Positions 1 through 8,723 of a stretch of 64,000 bases of DNA are shown one piece after another (positions within the stretch are counted from its first letter, which is position 1; each line of letters opens with the position of its first letter). Under the pieces are notes generated by a model. It was given only the letters and a program-made list of their open reading frames with translations. It ran no database searches and was not told the origin of the DNA. Origin of the DNA: Paenibacillus_Z sp042653205 (lineage in GTDB: Bacteria; Bacillota; Bacilli; Paenibacillales; Paenibacillaceae); the NCBI RefSeq assembly GCF_042653205.1, contig NZ_JBHSHY010000001.1, positions 186,001 to 250,000 of the forward strand. The letters are read 5' to 3'. A program made the translations under genes and the position numbers.

Positions 1-170
1 TCGAGCCGGTCAATTCCGGTTCGCTCGCCAGCCTCGGACGCAAGGACGGCATCGGCTGGATCGGCGAAAGCGGCATCGAGCTGAAAGGCTTGCCGGCCAC
101 TTGGATGAAGAAAGCGAGCGACGTGCGGTACTTGGCGCATATCGACGGCTTGTTCTCGCTGGCGTATTGA
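1..170 (+). CDS. C-terminal end of an unidentified protein (cut by window edge)
   Basis: A reading frame is open from the left edge (first full codon at 3) to TGA at 168-170 and encodes about 55 residues ending in GLFSLAY. Codon use is rich in G/C third positions, as in the rest of the window, and a possible terminator follows, so this is probably the real 3' end of a gene. The visible part contains GRKDGIGWIGESGIELKG, a mixed polar and aromatic stretch with no membrane segment. I do not recognise the family, and too little is visible to propose a function. Confidence 0.55.
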   Translation, partial: EPVNSGSLASLGRKDGIGWIGESGIELKGLPATWMKKASDVRYLAHIDGLFSLAY

Positions 171-194
171 ACCGGCTGCGGAGCGTATTGCCGA

Positions 195-224
195 ACCCCT
201 CGGTGACTTGACCGGGGGGTCTTT
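195..224 (+). terminator. Possible intrinsic terminator
   Basis: Positions 195-203 pair with 212-220 (nine pairs including one G-U), with an eight-base loop and a short CTTTC tail. It sits 25 bases after the stop of the truncated gene. The weak T-tract keeps this tentative. Confidence 0.4.
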
Positions 225-401
225 CCGCATGCGGTAGCACGAGGCGTCGTGCGCATTGTTTGCATGGTTTATTTCATTCGCCCGAAGGCAATACAAAGGG
301 AAGAAGACGGCCGCCGAAGAATCGCTCGCGGGCGGAATTAGGTCCGTTGTAAGCAGGCGGCCGCGCGTCATGGCGCGCGGACATGGAGGAGAACCTTACC
401 G

Positions 402-1172
402 ATGCCGCAGGAAATCAAGGGTCAAGGGATTCAATCGTTGGAAGCCGGCTTGGCGATGTTGAAGCGGATCGCCGCCGAAAAGCGCCCCCTTACGATTACG
501 CAGATCGCGCAGCTGTGCGACATGCCGAAAAGCAAAGCGCATCACTATTTAACCAGCTTTTGCCGATCCGGCTTCCTGCATAAAGGCGAGGACTTGAAGT
601 ATGCGCTCGGCCCGGAGCTGATCTTGCTGGGCCTCGAAGCGGTCGACGCCATGGATATCTACGCGCTCGCGCTGCCTTATCTCGAAGCCATCCGCGATGC
701 CGTGAACGAAACGGTCTATCTGTCCTTGTGGGGACTGAACGGTCCGTTCTTCGTTCGCTGCGTCGAGAGCAAGCGCGCCATCAGCATCGGGGTTCGAGTC
801 GGATCGCAAGTAAGCGTCACGAGGTCTTCGTCGGGGAAAGCATTCGCGGCGTTCATGCGGAAAGAAGAAACGGCAGCGATCATCGCGAAGGAACTGGAAG
901 CCGATTCGACGGATCCGGAGCTGTTCGAGCGGGAGCTTCGAGCCGTTAGGGAATCCGGCTATGCGCATAGCGACGGGACGATCGCGCCGGGCATCGCGGG
1001 GATCTCCTGCCCGGTCTTCGATCGAGGCGGCCGCATACTGGCAACCCTGACCATACTGGCGCTGAGCGGCACGCTGAATGCTTCCGAAGACTCCGAGGCG
1101 ATTCGCGTGCTGAAAGAGAAGGGATCCGCGCTGTCCAAGGCGCTGGGCTACAAAGGGGAACGAGGGGTATGA
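402..1172 (+). CDS. IclR-family transcriptional regulator
   Basis: The 256-residue length is normal for IclR regulators. An N-terminal winged helix-turn-helix (about residues 8-60, with LTITQIAQLCDMPKSKAHHY as the helix-turn-helix) is followed by a linker helix and the C-terminal effector domain (about 75-250). That domain has the family pattern of VRVGS, the SSSGKAFAAF segment and GIAGISCPVFD near the end. Such proteins are usually dimeric repressors or activators of catabolic genes and bind small organic acids or sugars. The ATG is preceded by GGAGGAG at about 384-390. The following operon encodes a germinant receptor and starts 60 bases downstream, so the regulated target is not obvious; the missing upstream genes may be the partners. 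Family is certain, ligand unknown. Confidence 0.9.
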   Translation: MPQEIKGQGIQSLEAGLAMLKRIAAEKRPLTITQIAQLCDMPKSKAHHYLTSFCRSGFLHKGEDLKYALGPELILLGLEAVDAMDIYALALPYLEAIRDAVNETVYLSLWGLNGPFFVRCVESKRAISIGVRVGSQVSVTRSSSGKAFAAFMRKEETAAIIAKELEADSTDPELFERELRAVRESGYAHSDGTIAPGIAGISCPVFDRGGRILATLTILALSGTLNASEDSEAIRVLKEKGSALSKALGYKGERGV

Positions 1173-1231
1173 TTTCGGGCTGGAGGGAGACAATGAACGG
1201 AAGAATCGGGAATCGGAAAGAGTGATCGCAT

Positions 1232-2683
1232 GTGAATGCAGCCCCTCGGTTGTGGCAGGAGCTTCAGGAATCGGCGGATTTCGTCTGCTATGAACAGGAC
1301 ATGAACGGTATTCCATTGTTCGTCGGCTATATGAAAACCATCACGGACACGGATATTCTGCAGCGTCATATCATGAGCTGCCTGACCGGCGGTGAAGCGC
1401 TGACCATCGAGCAATTATATCGCAAGATCCCGATCGCGGAGAAGGAACGGTCCGACGATTGGGAGCATATTCGTGACAAGCTCCACCGCGGCTATGTCGC
1501 CATTCAATACGGCCAGGATAGCCCTCATTGTCTATTAATCAATGCAGCTTCCTCGAAAGGCCGCAGCGTCGCAATTCCGGAAGTCGAATTCACCGTGGAA
1601 GGCCCGAAGCAAGCCTTGGTGGAGTCGCTGGACGTCAATCTGAACTTGATCCGCCAGCAGGTTCCCCATCCCGGGCTGCGGATCAAAGAAATGACGGTCG
1701 GGAGCATATCCAAGTCTCGCGTGGCGGTCGTATACATAGAAGGCATCGTCAACGAAGCCTATCTGAACACGTGCATGCAGCGGCTCCAGGATGTCCAGTT
1801 CGACCAAATCACGGACAGCACGCTGCTGCAGCAGATGATCGAAGACAACTCGAACTCCATCTTCCCGCAGACCATCGGGACCGAGAGGCCCGATTACGTG
1901 GCTTGGGTCGTGTCCTCCGGGCAAATCTGCGTGCTGAAGGACGGGTCGCCGACCGCCATATTCGCGCCAGTCACGCTGTGGCTGTTTTTCATTACGTATG
2001 AAGATTATTATTTGCCCTGGATCGTCGCATCCTTGCTGCGGATGATCCGGATGTGCTCCGTGCTGTTTTCCGTCTACGCCACACCGTTGTACGTGGCCGT
2101 CATCACGTATCACGGGCAGGGCATTTCAAACGTTTTTTTGCCGACGATTGTCTCATCGCGCATCAACGTGCCGTTTCCGCCGGTCGTGGAGGTGCTCATC
2201 ATGGAGCTGGTCATCGAGCTGCTGCGCGAAGCGGGCGCCCGGCTGCCTTCGAAGATCGGCCAGACGATCGGCATCGTCGGAGGCATCGTGCTCGGTACGG
2301 CCGCCGTCGAAGCCGCGTTGACCAGCAACTTCTTGTTGATCATCGTAGCGTTGTCGGCGCTGGCATCGTTCACGACGCCGATATTCCGCATGAGCGCCAC
2401 CATACGCATCCTGCGGTTTCCGTTTATCGCGGCCGCGCAAATCTGGGGGCTGCTCGGAATATTCATCTGTACGCTGGGGCTCGTGGCGCATCTGCTGCGA
2501 TTGACCTCGCTCGGCATGCCTTACCTGGTCCCGGTGTATCCGTTTCGTACGGCTGACTTATACGATACGGTGATCCGCCCGCCTTATTCGAAATTTCATC
2601 ACCGGTTCAGCTTTTTCCGGTCGCCGAACCCCGTTCGCTTCGACCGAAAAAAAGCATCGGCCAAAAAAGACATTGACGAATGA
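1232..2683 (+). CDS. Germinant receptor operon 1, GerA-type A subunit (divergent)
   Basis: A subunit of a GerA-type spore germinant receptor, an inner-membrane complex that senses nutrients in the dormant spore. The 483-residue protein has a soluble N-terminal part (about 1-255) and a C-terminal membrane part with several hydrophobic helices (about 255-445). Hallmarks are TERPDYVAW, the EDYY segment, and a conserved VLIMELVIELLREAGARLPS stretch followed by KIGQTIGIVGG. It is less canonical than operons 2, 3, 5 and 6: VPFPPVVEV replaces the usual REGVPFP.F.EA. The GTG start at 1232 is preceded by a purine run (GGAAAG, 1215-1220), but the initiation site is not strongly marked. The B and C genes follow on the same strand. 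Confidence 0.9.
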   Translation: MNAAPRLWQELQESADFVCYEQDMNGIPLFVGYMKTITDTDILQRHIMSCLTGGEALTIEQLYRKIPIAEKERSDDWEHIRDKLHRGYVAIQYGQDSPHCLLINAASSKGRSVAIPEVEFTVEGPKQALVESLDVNLNLIRQQVPHPGLRIKEMTVGSISKSRVAVVYIEGIVNEAYLNTCMQRLQDVQFDQITDSTLLQQMIEDNSNSIFPQTIGTERPDYVAWVVSSGQICVLKDGSPTAIFAPVTLWLFFITYEDYYLPWIVASLLRMIRMCSVLFSVYATPLYVAVITYHGQGISNVFLPTIVSSRINVPFPPVVEVLIMELVIELLREAGARLPSKIGQTIGIVGGIVLGTAAVEAALTSNFLLIIVALSALASFTTPIFRMSATIRILRFPFIAAAQIWGLLGIFICTLGLVAHLLRLTSLGMPYLVPVYPFRTADLYDTVIRPPYSKFHHRFSFFRSPNPVRFDRKKASAKKDIDE

Positions 2684-2707
2684 ACCCGCCATGGGAGGGA
2701 GCAGCAG

Positions 2708-3796
2708 TTGAACGCAACGGAGCATCCGCGCTTAACCATATCGTCTATTCTCGTATTCGCGCTGATCAATGCGATGCAGTTCGGCCCCGAGTATCTGTCC
2801 ATGTCGATCAAACCGATCCAATGGGCCGGGCAGGATGTGTGGATCTCGGTCCTTCTAAGCGGCCTCGGCATCCACGTGATCATTTGGCTGATGTACCGGA
2901 TCCTCGAGCGCGGCGGGACGGACGTGATTCATATGCATCCCCGATTGTTCGGCCGATGGGCGGGCGGGGGGCTTAATCTTCTGTTTCTCGTGTACTTCCT
3001 TCTCCTTGCAAGCTTTCAGGTGCGGCTGTTCATCGAGATTATCCAAGTGTGGCTCTTTACCGACTTAACCGCGTGGCCGTTGGCCTTGGTCCTGCTGCTA
3101 CTCGCGTACTACATCGTGGCGGGAGGCTTCCGGGTCGTGGTCGGGATATGCATGTTCAGCCTGGTCCGGTACATCACCATCGCCGCGACGTTTTTTCCGG
3201 CGGTTTATTTTCATTTCGGCAATTTGACGCCGGTCTTCGATCATTCTCCGTTCGAGATCGCGCAAGGCGGCAAGGCGCTGACTTTTCCTTATGTAGGCGT
3301 GGAGGCGCTTCTGTTCTGCTACACCTTCATCAAATCGCCGGAAACGTCGCGAAAATGGGCATACGGGGCGAACGCGATGACCACCTTCTCGTATCTCTTG
3401 GTTCTCTTCTTCTCCCTCTTATTGTTCAAGCCCGAACAATTGTCGATTGAAATATGGCCGCAGTTGACTAAGTACCAATTCATTCAATTTCCGTTTATCG
3501 ATCGATTCGAATACATCGGGGCGGCCGCGCAGATCTTGTGGGTTATGCCGATAATATGCTTCTGTCTGTGGGCGTCGAGCCGGATCGGCAAAGTCATGCT
3601 GGGCGTGAGGCAGTCGACGGTGCTGCCGGTATTGTTGGCGATCGTCTTTGCCGCCGTCTGTTCAATCCCGGACCGCAGTCGCGTGGAGGAGGCGCAGGGA
3701 CTGCTGGAAGCATTCGGATTTTACATGACGTTCGCGTATATCCCGTTCCTGTATCTCGTCGTCTTGATCCGAACGAAAGCGAGCGCAGCCGCATGA
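2708..3796 (+). CDS. Germinant receptor operon 1, GerB-type integral membrane subunit
   Basis: B subunit, a polytopic membrane protein of the spore germination permease family (APC-superfamily fold, GerAB). B subunits are thought to bind the germinant. The 362 residues contain about ten hydrophobic segments, for example SSILVFALINAMQFGPEYLS at the start and LLLLAYYIVAGGFRVVVGIC near residue 125. The start is TTG at 2708 with GGGAGGGAG at about 2694-2702. Its stop overlaps the ATG of the next gene (ATGA), indicating translational coupling. The expected receptor triad A-B-C is complete here with no D subunit. Ligand cannot be inferred. Confidence 0.9.
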   Translation: MNATEHPRLTISSILVFALINAMQFGPEYLSMSIKPIQWAGQDVWISVLLSGLGIHVIIWLMYRILERGGTDVIHMHPRLFGRWAGGGLNLLFLVYFLLLASFQVRLFIEIIQVWLFTDLTAWPLALVLLLLAYYIVAGGFRVVVGICMFSLVRYITIAATFFPAVYFHFGNLTPVFDHSPFEIAQGGKALTFPYVGVEALLFCYTFIKSPETSRKWAYGANAMTTFSYLLVLFFSLLLFKPEQLSIEIWPQLTKYQFIQFPFIDRFEYIGAAAQILWVMPIICFCLWASSRIGKVMLGVRQSTVLPVLLAIVFAAVCSIPDRSRVEEAQGLLEAFGFYMTFAYIPFLYLVVLIRTKASAAA

Positions 3797-4869
3797 ACCG
3801 TCGATTCATTCTTGTTCCGCTCCTTTTCTTGACGTTGACAGGATGCGTCAAGCAAGACATTTTGGAGAAAACCGCGATCTCGTTCGTCGGCGCGTTCGAC
3901 GAGGCGCCGGACGATCAATTCGAATTAACGCTGGCGCCGCCTCAGTTCCATGCGGGCAACTCCGATTCCGTCTCCAACCTCGTGCTCTCCGGCTTCGGAC
4001 ATACCAGCAAAAACATCGTGGAACGACTGGACATGCAGCTCAATCGGCCCATCAAAACGGGAAAGATCTCGGTGCTGCTCTTCGAGAAATCGTTGGCGGC
4101 AAGCGGGCTGGCGGACGAGCTGGACGTGCTGCTGCGCGACGCGCTCGCGTCGCGCAAAATGTACTTGGCCGTGGTCGACGGCAAAGGGAAGAAGCTTCTG
4201 CAAGCCGACTTCAGCTCGAACGTGGAGAAGGGCATGTATTTGTACGATCTGCTTAACTCGAATGTCCGGACCGGCTTTGTGCCGAGGCAAAATTTGAACG
4301 ATTTCGAATACGCCTATACCGGCAAAGGGATGGATCCTTTTTTGCCGCTCCTCGCACTGCGGAACGATCGCGTCGTGATTACGGGCTTGGCGCTGTTCAA
4401 GGACGACCGCTACGTCACGTCGCTGGACGAGAAGCAAATGCGCGTCATAAAGCTTCTGCGGGAAAACACAAAGTACGGCGTGCTTGAAGCGCCGCTGGGG
4501 AACGGAACGTACGCCTCGGTCAAGAACGTCGGTTCTCGCGTGAAGTATCGCGTCGCTCACGGCCGGGTCCGTCCGGAAGTGACGATCGCGCTCCGGATGA
4601 AAGCGGAAATCGTCGATACCCGGGGGCTCCGGCTGACCGGCGATGTGCAGCAGCGAATAAAAAACGGCTTGGAACGGGAGCTGACCGCAACGGGGTCGGC
4701 GCTTATCCGCCGCTTTCAACAAGAAGGCATCGATCCGCTCGGACTCGGGGATATCGTAAGGAGCCAGACGAGGAATTGGGACGAAGCGGCTTGGAAGCAA
4801 GCGTATCCCGCGTCGAAGGTCATGCTGAAGGTTCGCGTGAATGTAATTGAAACGGGTATCCGGAAATGA
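3793..4869 (+). CDS. Germinant receptor operon 1, GerC-type lipoprotein subunit
   Basis: C subunit, a membrane-anchored lipoprotein of the receptor. A short signal sequence ends in the lipobox LTLTGC with the lipidated Cys at residue 18. The ATG at 3793 overlaps the upstream stop and fits both the coupling and the signal peptide, although the frame is open further upstream. The 358-residue length is usual for GerAC. The common GCWD start of the mature protein is replaced by GCVKQD, another sign that operon 1 belongs to a divergent branch. The C-terminal region (about 235-355) has the typical end in which a long charged helix leads to a terminal beta segment. A strong terminator follows 70 bases later. 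Confidence 0.88.
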   Translation: MNRRFILVPLLFLTLTGCVKQDILEKTAISFVGAFDEAPDDQFELTLAPPQFHAGNSDSVSNLVLSGFGHTSKNIVERLDMQLNRPIKTGKISVLLFEKSLAASGLADELDVLLRDALASRKMYLAVVDGKGKKLLQADFSSNVEKGMYLYDLLNSNVRTGFVPRQNLNDFEYAYTGKGMDPFLPLLALRNDRVVITGLALFKDDRYVTSLDEKQMRVIKLLRENTKYGVLEAPLGNGTYASVKNVGSRVKYRVAHGRVRPEVTIALRMKAEIVDTRGLRLTGDVQQRIKNGLERELTATGSALIRRFQQEGIDPLGLGDIVRSQTRNWDEAAWKQAYPASKVMLKVRVNVIETGIRK

Positions 4870-4940
4870 CGATCGCGGCAGGTCCGCCGGCAGCAGCGCG
4901 TCATCATGGCGGCGGTACCGGAGCATACGCAGCCAAACGA

Positions 4941-4966
4941 AAGAGCCTGCGCGCGCAGGCTCTTTT
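4941..4966. terminator. Bidirectional intrinsic terminator
   Basis: Perfect 10-bp stem (4941-4950 with 4955-4964), GCGC loop, A/T-rich flanks on both sides. It separates receptor operon 1 (plus) from the GntR gene (minus), whose 3' ends face each other. Confidence 0.85.
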
Positions 4967-5029
4967 CTCGTGTCCGGCCGGGCTCAAGGCCGATCTCGCG
5001 TCCGGTCCGCTGCCGGTACGGCGCCGCGT

Positions 5030-5755
5030 TCAGCGGTGATCGTACCGGCGCTCGATGACAAAATGGGACATATCGGCCCGGAAATAGCTTTCGCTGTATT
5101 CGATGGGCGTATTGTCCGCAAGGTAGGAGACGGTGCGAATGTGGAAGCAAGGGGCGCCTGGCTCGATCCGGAGCAGCTCCGCGACCGCTTCGTCCGCGAG
5201 GGCGGGCTTCAGCGTATCCAGGGAGCGGTCGATCGGACGGCCGTACTTTTCTTTGAGGAGCTTGAAGAGCGAACCGATTTCCCGCTCGTTCGACAGACCG
5301 GGCGCCAAGGACCACGGCAAATAAATCGTCTCGTAGGCGACAGGCTGGTCGTCGGCGAGACGGAGCCGGACCAGCTTCGTGACGGGCGACTGCTCCGGAA
5401 TGTCGAGCTGCGATTGAAACGGAGGCTCGGCCGGCACGACGGACGACGACAATAGCCGCGTCTCCGAGCGGCGGCCGAGCTCTTCCATCAGCTCGGAGAA
5501 ATTGACGATCGGCGCGAGCATGTGATGGACGATTTCGGATTTGGCGTCGGCGATGAACGTTCCCCGGCCTTGAATCTTGCGGATGCGGCCTTCCAGCTCC
5601 AGCTGCTGGAGCGCCTGGCGGATCGTCGTGCGGCTCACGTTATAGAGCTTGCACAATTCGTCCTCCGTCGGCAATTGATCGCCCGGGCGGTATTCGCCGG
5701 ATTTGATGGCAGCCAGCAGATGCTGCTTCACGACGGCATATTTGCTTATGGACAT
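5030..5755 (-). CDS. GntR/HutC-family transcriptional regulator with UTRA domain
   Basis: At 241 residues it has the standard size. The N-terminal winged helix (about 1-72) contains KSGEYRPGDQLPTEDEL and NVSRTTIRQALQQLELEGRI, ending with GRGTFIAD. The UTRA effector domain (about 90-238) has RLRLADDQPVAYETIYLPW and ends with the SESYFRADMSHF motif. UTRA regulators usually bind phosphorylated sugars or related metabolites and repress adjacent catabolic genes. It is divergent from the GH4 glycosidase gene 286 bases away, whose product acts on sugar phosphates, so a role as its local repressor is likely but inferred. Confidence 0.92.
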   Translation of the reverse strand: MSISKYAVVKQHLLAAIKSGEYRPGDQLPTEDELCKLYNVSRTTIRQALQQLELEGRIRKIQGRGTFIADAKSEIVHHMLAPIVNFSELMEELGRRSETRLLSSSVVPAEPPFQSQLDIPEQSPVTKLVRLRLADDQPVAYETIYLPWSLAPGLSNEREIGSLFKLLKEKYGRPIDRSLDTLKPALADEAVAELLRIEPGAPCFHIRTVSYLADNTPIEYSESYFRADMSHFVIERRYDHR

Positions 5756-5967
5756 AGCGGGACTCCTCGTTCTTCATGGGATCCATCCATACAACCTCGC
5801 ATGGAGACGTATTCATCATAACATATCCGCAGAAGGGTCGAAAGCAAAGAAATGGCGTGCCGGCCGTACAAATCCTATTCTTTGGGGCGATAATCACGAA
5901 ATAGAGCCGCATCAAGCCATTGGCCCAATATCCGAACCGAAGATATGTAGAATTTGAAAATTATGGG

Positions 5968-5996
5968 TTGACGATTTGTAATGATGAATCTATAAT
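5968..5996 (+). promoter_or_regulatory. SigA-type promoter of the GH4 gene, with overlapping inverted repeat
   Basis: TTGACG (5968-5973) and TATAAT (5991-5996) are spaced by exactly 17 bases, 45 bases ahead of the GH4 start codon. An imperfect inverted repeat (GATGA at 5983-5987, TCATC at 5996-6000) overlaps the -10 element and is a candidate GntR operator; the operator part is weak. Confidence 0.75.
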
Positions 5997-6041
5997 CATC
6001 CTTACCTATAATGACAATGGTGGAAACGGAGGCGTCGCCTA

Positions 6042-7382
6042 ATGAGAAAAGACCGGCTGAAAGTGGCGGTAATCGGCGGGGGTTCGTCGTATACCCCGGA
6101 GTTGATCGAAGGCTTCATCAATCATTACAGCAGCTTTCCCGTGCGTGAGCTGTACTTGGTCGATATCGAAGCAGGGCGAAGCAAGCTGGAAACGGTCGGC
6201 AGGCTGGCCGAACGGATGATTGCGAAGGCCGGCCTGCCGATTCGAGTCCATACGACGACGGACCGCCGGGAGGCGATCGCCGGCGCGGACTTCGTTACGA
6301 CCCAGATGCGCGTCGGCATGCTGGAGGCGCGTTCCCGGGACGAGAAGATTCCGCTCCGGTACGGGCTCATCGGCCAGGAGACGACGGGGGCGGGCGGCTT
6401 CGCCAAGGCGCTGCGGACGATCCCGGTCATTCTGGACATCGCGCGCGAGATGGAAGAGCTGGCGCCGGACGCGTACATGATCAACTTCACGAACCCCGCG
6501 GGCATCGTGACGGAAGCCGTGCTCAAGTATTCGAACATTCGCACGGTCGGCCTATGCAATCTCCCGATTGGCACGAAAATGCAAATCGCAAAGCTGTGCG
6601 GCGCGGACGTATCCGACGTGAGCATCGAGATGGCCGGCATCAACCACCTGAACTGGACGACCCGCATCGTCGTCGGCGGCGCCGACATCACGGACGCCGT
6701 GCTGAACAAGGCCGCCGGCGCGAGCGGCCTGACAATGAAGAACGTTCCCGATTTCGGCTGGGACGCGGAGTTTCTGCGCGCCATGGGGGCGCTGCCGTGC
6801 AGCTATCATCGCTATTATTACATGAAAGACCTCGTGTTCGAGGAGATGAACAGGACGTTCCTGGAGAAGGGCACGACGCGCGCCGACGACGTCAAGCGGG
6901 TGGAGCGCGAGCTCTTCGAGCTGTACGAGGATCCGGGGCTCGCGGTCAAGCCGCCGCAGCTCCAGCAGCGGGGCGGGGCTTACTATTCCGAAGCGGCCGT
7001 CAACCTGATGACGTCGATTTACAACGATAAGCGGGACCTCCAGATCGTTAACGTGCGCAACGGCGGCATCCTGCCGTTCCTGCCCGCGGACGCGTCGATC
7101 GAGGTCAATTGCGTCATCGATTCGCAGGGGGCGCACCCGGTTCGCATCGAAGCGCCGATCCCGGCGCAAATCCGAGGGCTGCTGCAACTCGTGAAGGCCT
7201 TCGAAGAGCTGACCGTGAAGGCCGCCGCGGAAGGCGACTACGGCGCCGGACTGCAGGCCTTGACCCTCCATCCGCTGGTCGGCAGCGCGAAGCTGGCCAA
7301 GCAAGTACTGGACGAGATACTCGATGCCAATGCGCCGTATCTCCAGGAATTTCAGTCGCGGCGTCTCGGGGCGAACGCGTAG
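6042..7382 (+). CDS. Glycoside hydrolase family 4, probable 6-phospho-beta-glucosidase
   Basis: NAD- and Mn-dependent GH4 enzyme that hydrolyses phosphorylated disaccharides in the cytoplasm by an oxidation-elimination mechanism. The 446 residues match the family length. The N-terminal Rossmann motif is VIGGGSSYTPE (10-20); IGQETTGAGGF (110-120) and NFTNPAGIVTEAV (148-160) are typical. The metal ligands are expected to be Cys172 (GLCNLPIG) and His202 (GINHLNW). RGGAYYSEAA is characteristic of the 6-phospho-beta-glucosidase branch. The RBS is GGAGG at 6028-6032. It lies between a divergent GntR/UTRA gene and a sugar ABC transporter. A 6-phospho substrate normally implies PTS uptake, and no PTS gene is visible, so the true substrate may differ. 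Confidence 0.9.
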   Translation: MRKDRLKVAVIGGGSSYTPELIEGFINHYSSFPVRELYLVDIEAGRSKLETVGRLAERMIAKAGLPIRVHTTTDRREAIAGADFVTTQMRVGMLEARSRDEKIPLRYGLIGQETTGAGGFAKALRTIPVILDIAREMEELAPDAYMINFTNPAGIVTEAVLKYSNIRTVGLCNLPIGTKMQIAKLCGADVSDVSIEMAGINHLNWTTRIVVGGADITDAVLNKAAGASGLTMKNVPDFGWDAEFLRAMGALPCSYHRYYYMKDLVFEEMNRTFLEKGTTRADDVKRVERELFELYEDPGLAVKPPQLQQRGGAYYSEAAVNLMTSIYNDKRDLQIVNVRNGGILPFLPADASIEVNCVIDSQGAHPVRIEAPIPAQIRGLLQLVKAFEELTVKAAAEGDYGAGLQALTLHPLVGSAKLAKQVLDEILDANAPYLQEFQSRRLGANA

Positions 7383-7532
7383 CAGAGGGCGGCGGCACGA
7401 CCGCCCATGATGGACAGCCGGAGGCGTTGACCGGCCTCGGACCGCGCGTTGCCTCGGCCTGCGCGGTCCGGCGGCCGGGTATCACTTTGAACAGGAACGG
7501 GGGCATGTCGCGACCTCTCATAACAACTATTA

Positions 7533-7547
7533 TTGCAATCGCTTACA
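7533..7547 (+). promoter_or_regulatory. cre-like operator (CcpA or other LacI-family regulator)
   Basis: TTGCAATCGCTTACA matches every fixed position of the Bacillus cre consensus WTGNAANCGNWNNCW. It lies about 60 bases upstream of the predicted transcription start of the ABC transporter, immediately ahead of the -35 region. That position would fit catabolite control or control by a LacI-family regulator. Confidence 0.6.
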
Positions 7548-7565
7548 TTACAATCAATTTCGTTG

Positions 7566-7594
7566 TTTACATGAAAGGTAGTAACCTTTATAAT
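7566..7594 (+). promoter_or_regulatory. SigA-type promoter of the sugar ABC transporter operon
   Basis: TTTACA (7566-7571) and TATAAT (7589-7594) with a 17-base spacer, in an AT-rich patch. Transcription would start near 7601, giving an untranslated leader of about 210 bases. Confidence 0.8.
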
Positions 7595-7813
7595 TAGTCA
7601 TAACATGTCAGATAAACAAACATGAACCTGTCGCGCGAAAGGAGGGATACGTTCGGTTGGCGGAAGCCGCCGCGAACCGCCGCGATCGTGGTTGCCGCTT
7701 ATCCGTATCGCTACGAGTTTTCCGTACCCAGCACCTTCTTACATCCGGTTCAGTCGAACGCCGCATGGTTTTGGAATCAGCCACCATTAACGATGCAAGG
7801 GGATGATACCCGC

Positions 7814-8722
7814 ATGGCAGGCCTACGCCTTGGAAAGAAGACGGAATTGCGCGAAACGAAATATTTGTACCTGTTCCTGTCGCCTTGGATCATCGGACTT
7901 CTGTTGTTCACGGGCGGCCCGATCCTCGTATCCGGCTACTACAGCTTCACCCGCTACGACATCGCCCACGAGCCCGTCTTCATCGGGTTTCAAAACTACA
8001 TAAACCTGTTCCAAAACGAGCTCTTCTGGAAGTCTTCCGGCGTCACCTTATATTACACGCTTGTCGGCGTTCCGGTCGGACTCGCGGCTTCGCTGTTCCT
8101 GGCGATCCTCCTCAACGTCCGCATCCCGGGGCAGCGCGTCTTCAGCACCATCTTCTACTTGCCCTCGGTCGTCTCCGGCGTCGTGCTGTCCCTGCTGTGG
8201 GTCTGGCTGCTGGATCCCGACTTCGGCGTCATTAACGTCCTCTACTACAAGATCACCGGAACGGCCGGTCCCCAGTGGCTGTCCGACGAGCATTGGGTCA
8301 TTCCTTCCCTCATCATGATGTCGCTCTGGACGCTCGGGAACAACGTCGTCATCTATCTCGCCGGCCTGAAGAGCGTTCCGGCCAACCTGTACGAAGCCGC
8401 CCAGATCGACGGCGCTTCGCGCTTCCGCCAGCTGCTGAACATCACCATTCCCATGATATCGCCCGTCACATTGTTCCTGCTCATTACCGGCATTATCGGT
8501 TCGTTCCAGGTGTTCGTCCAAGCGGACGTCATGACCAAGGGCGGACCTAACTATGCGTCCTATTTCTACGTCTACTACCTGTATCAGCAAGCGTTCCGGT
8601 CGTTCAACCTCGGCTACGCGTCCGCGATGGCCTGGGTGCTGTTCGTCTTCGTCGGCCTGCTGACCTGGCTGATGATGAAGGTATCCAAACGTTGGGTCCA
8701 TTACGAAGGGGGCGGAGATTGA
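7814..8722 (+). CDS. Sugar ABC transporter permease (MalF/UgpA type)
   Basis: First inner-membrane permease of a carbohydrate importer. From the chosen ATG it has 302 residues and six membrane helices, the usual size. The first helix is LFLSPWIIGLLLFTGGPIL, and the cytoplasmic EAA loop that contacts the ATPase is EAAQIDGASRFRQLLNITIP. It pairs with the MalG-type permease starting one base after its stop and the binding protein that follows. No ATPase gene is present, as is common for these importers, which share an MsmX-type ATPase encoded elsewhere. Substrate unknown; the GH4 enzyme upstream and catabolic enzymes downstream suggest an oligosaccharide or sugar derivative. Confidence 0.93.
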   Translation: MAGLRLGKKTELRETKYLYLFLSPWIIGLLLFTGGPILVSGYYSFTRYDIAHEPVFIGFQNYINLFQNELFWKSSGVTLYYTLVGVPVGLAASLFLAILLNVRIPGQRVFSTIFYLPSVVSGVVLSLLWVWLLDPDFGVINVLYYKITGTAGPQWLSDEHWVIPSLIMMSLWTLGNNVVIYLAGLKSVPANLYEAAQIDGASRFRQLLNITIPMISPVTLFLLITGIIGSFQVFVQADVMTKGGPNYASYFYVYYLYQQAFRSFNLGYASAMAWVLFVFVGLLTWLMMKVSKRWVHYEGGGD

Positions 8723-8723
8723 G

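Larger units (their letters stand above)
7383..7813 (+). other. Intergenic regulatory region before the sugar ABC transporter
   Basis: This 431-base gap holds an AT-rich segment (about 7515-7620) unlike its GC-rich surroundings, containing a cre-like site and a near-consensus promoter. A leader of about 200 bases then runs to the first permease gene. The permease frame is open upstream to 7622, but AAGGGG at 7797-7802 and the usual length of the family support the ATG at 7814. I saw no convincing riboswitch or terminator in the leader. Confidence 0.6.

Noticed and set aside
7622..7813. Earlier start for the MalF-type permease
   Set aside because: The extra 64 residues are unlike any permease, no ribosome site precedes 7622, and the shorter form has the normal length.
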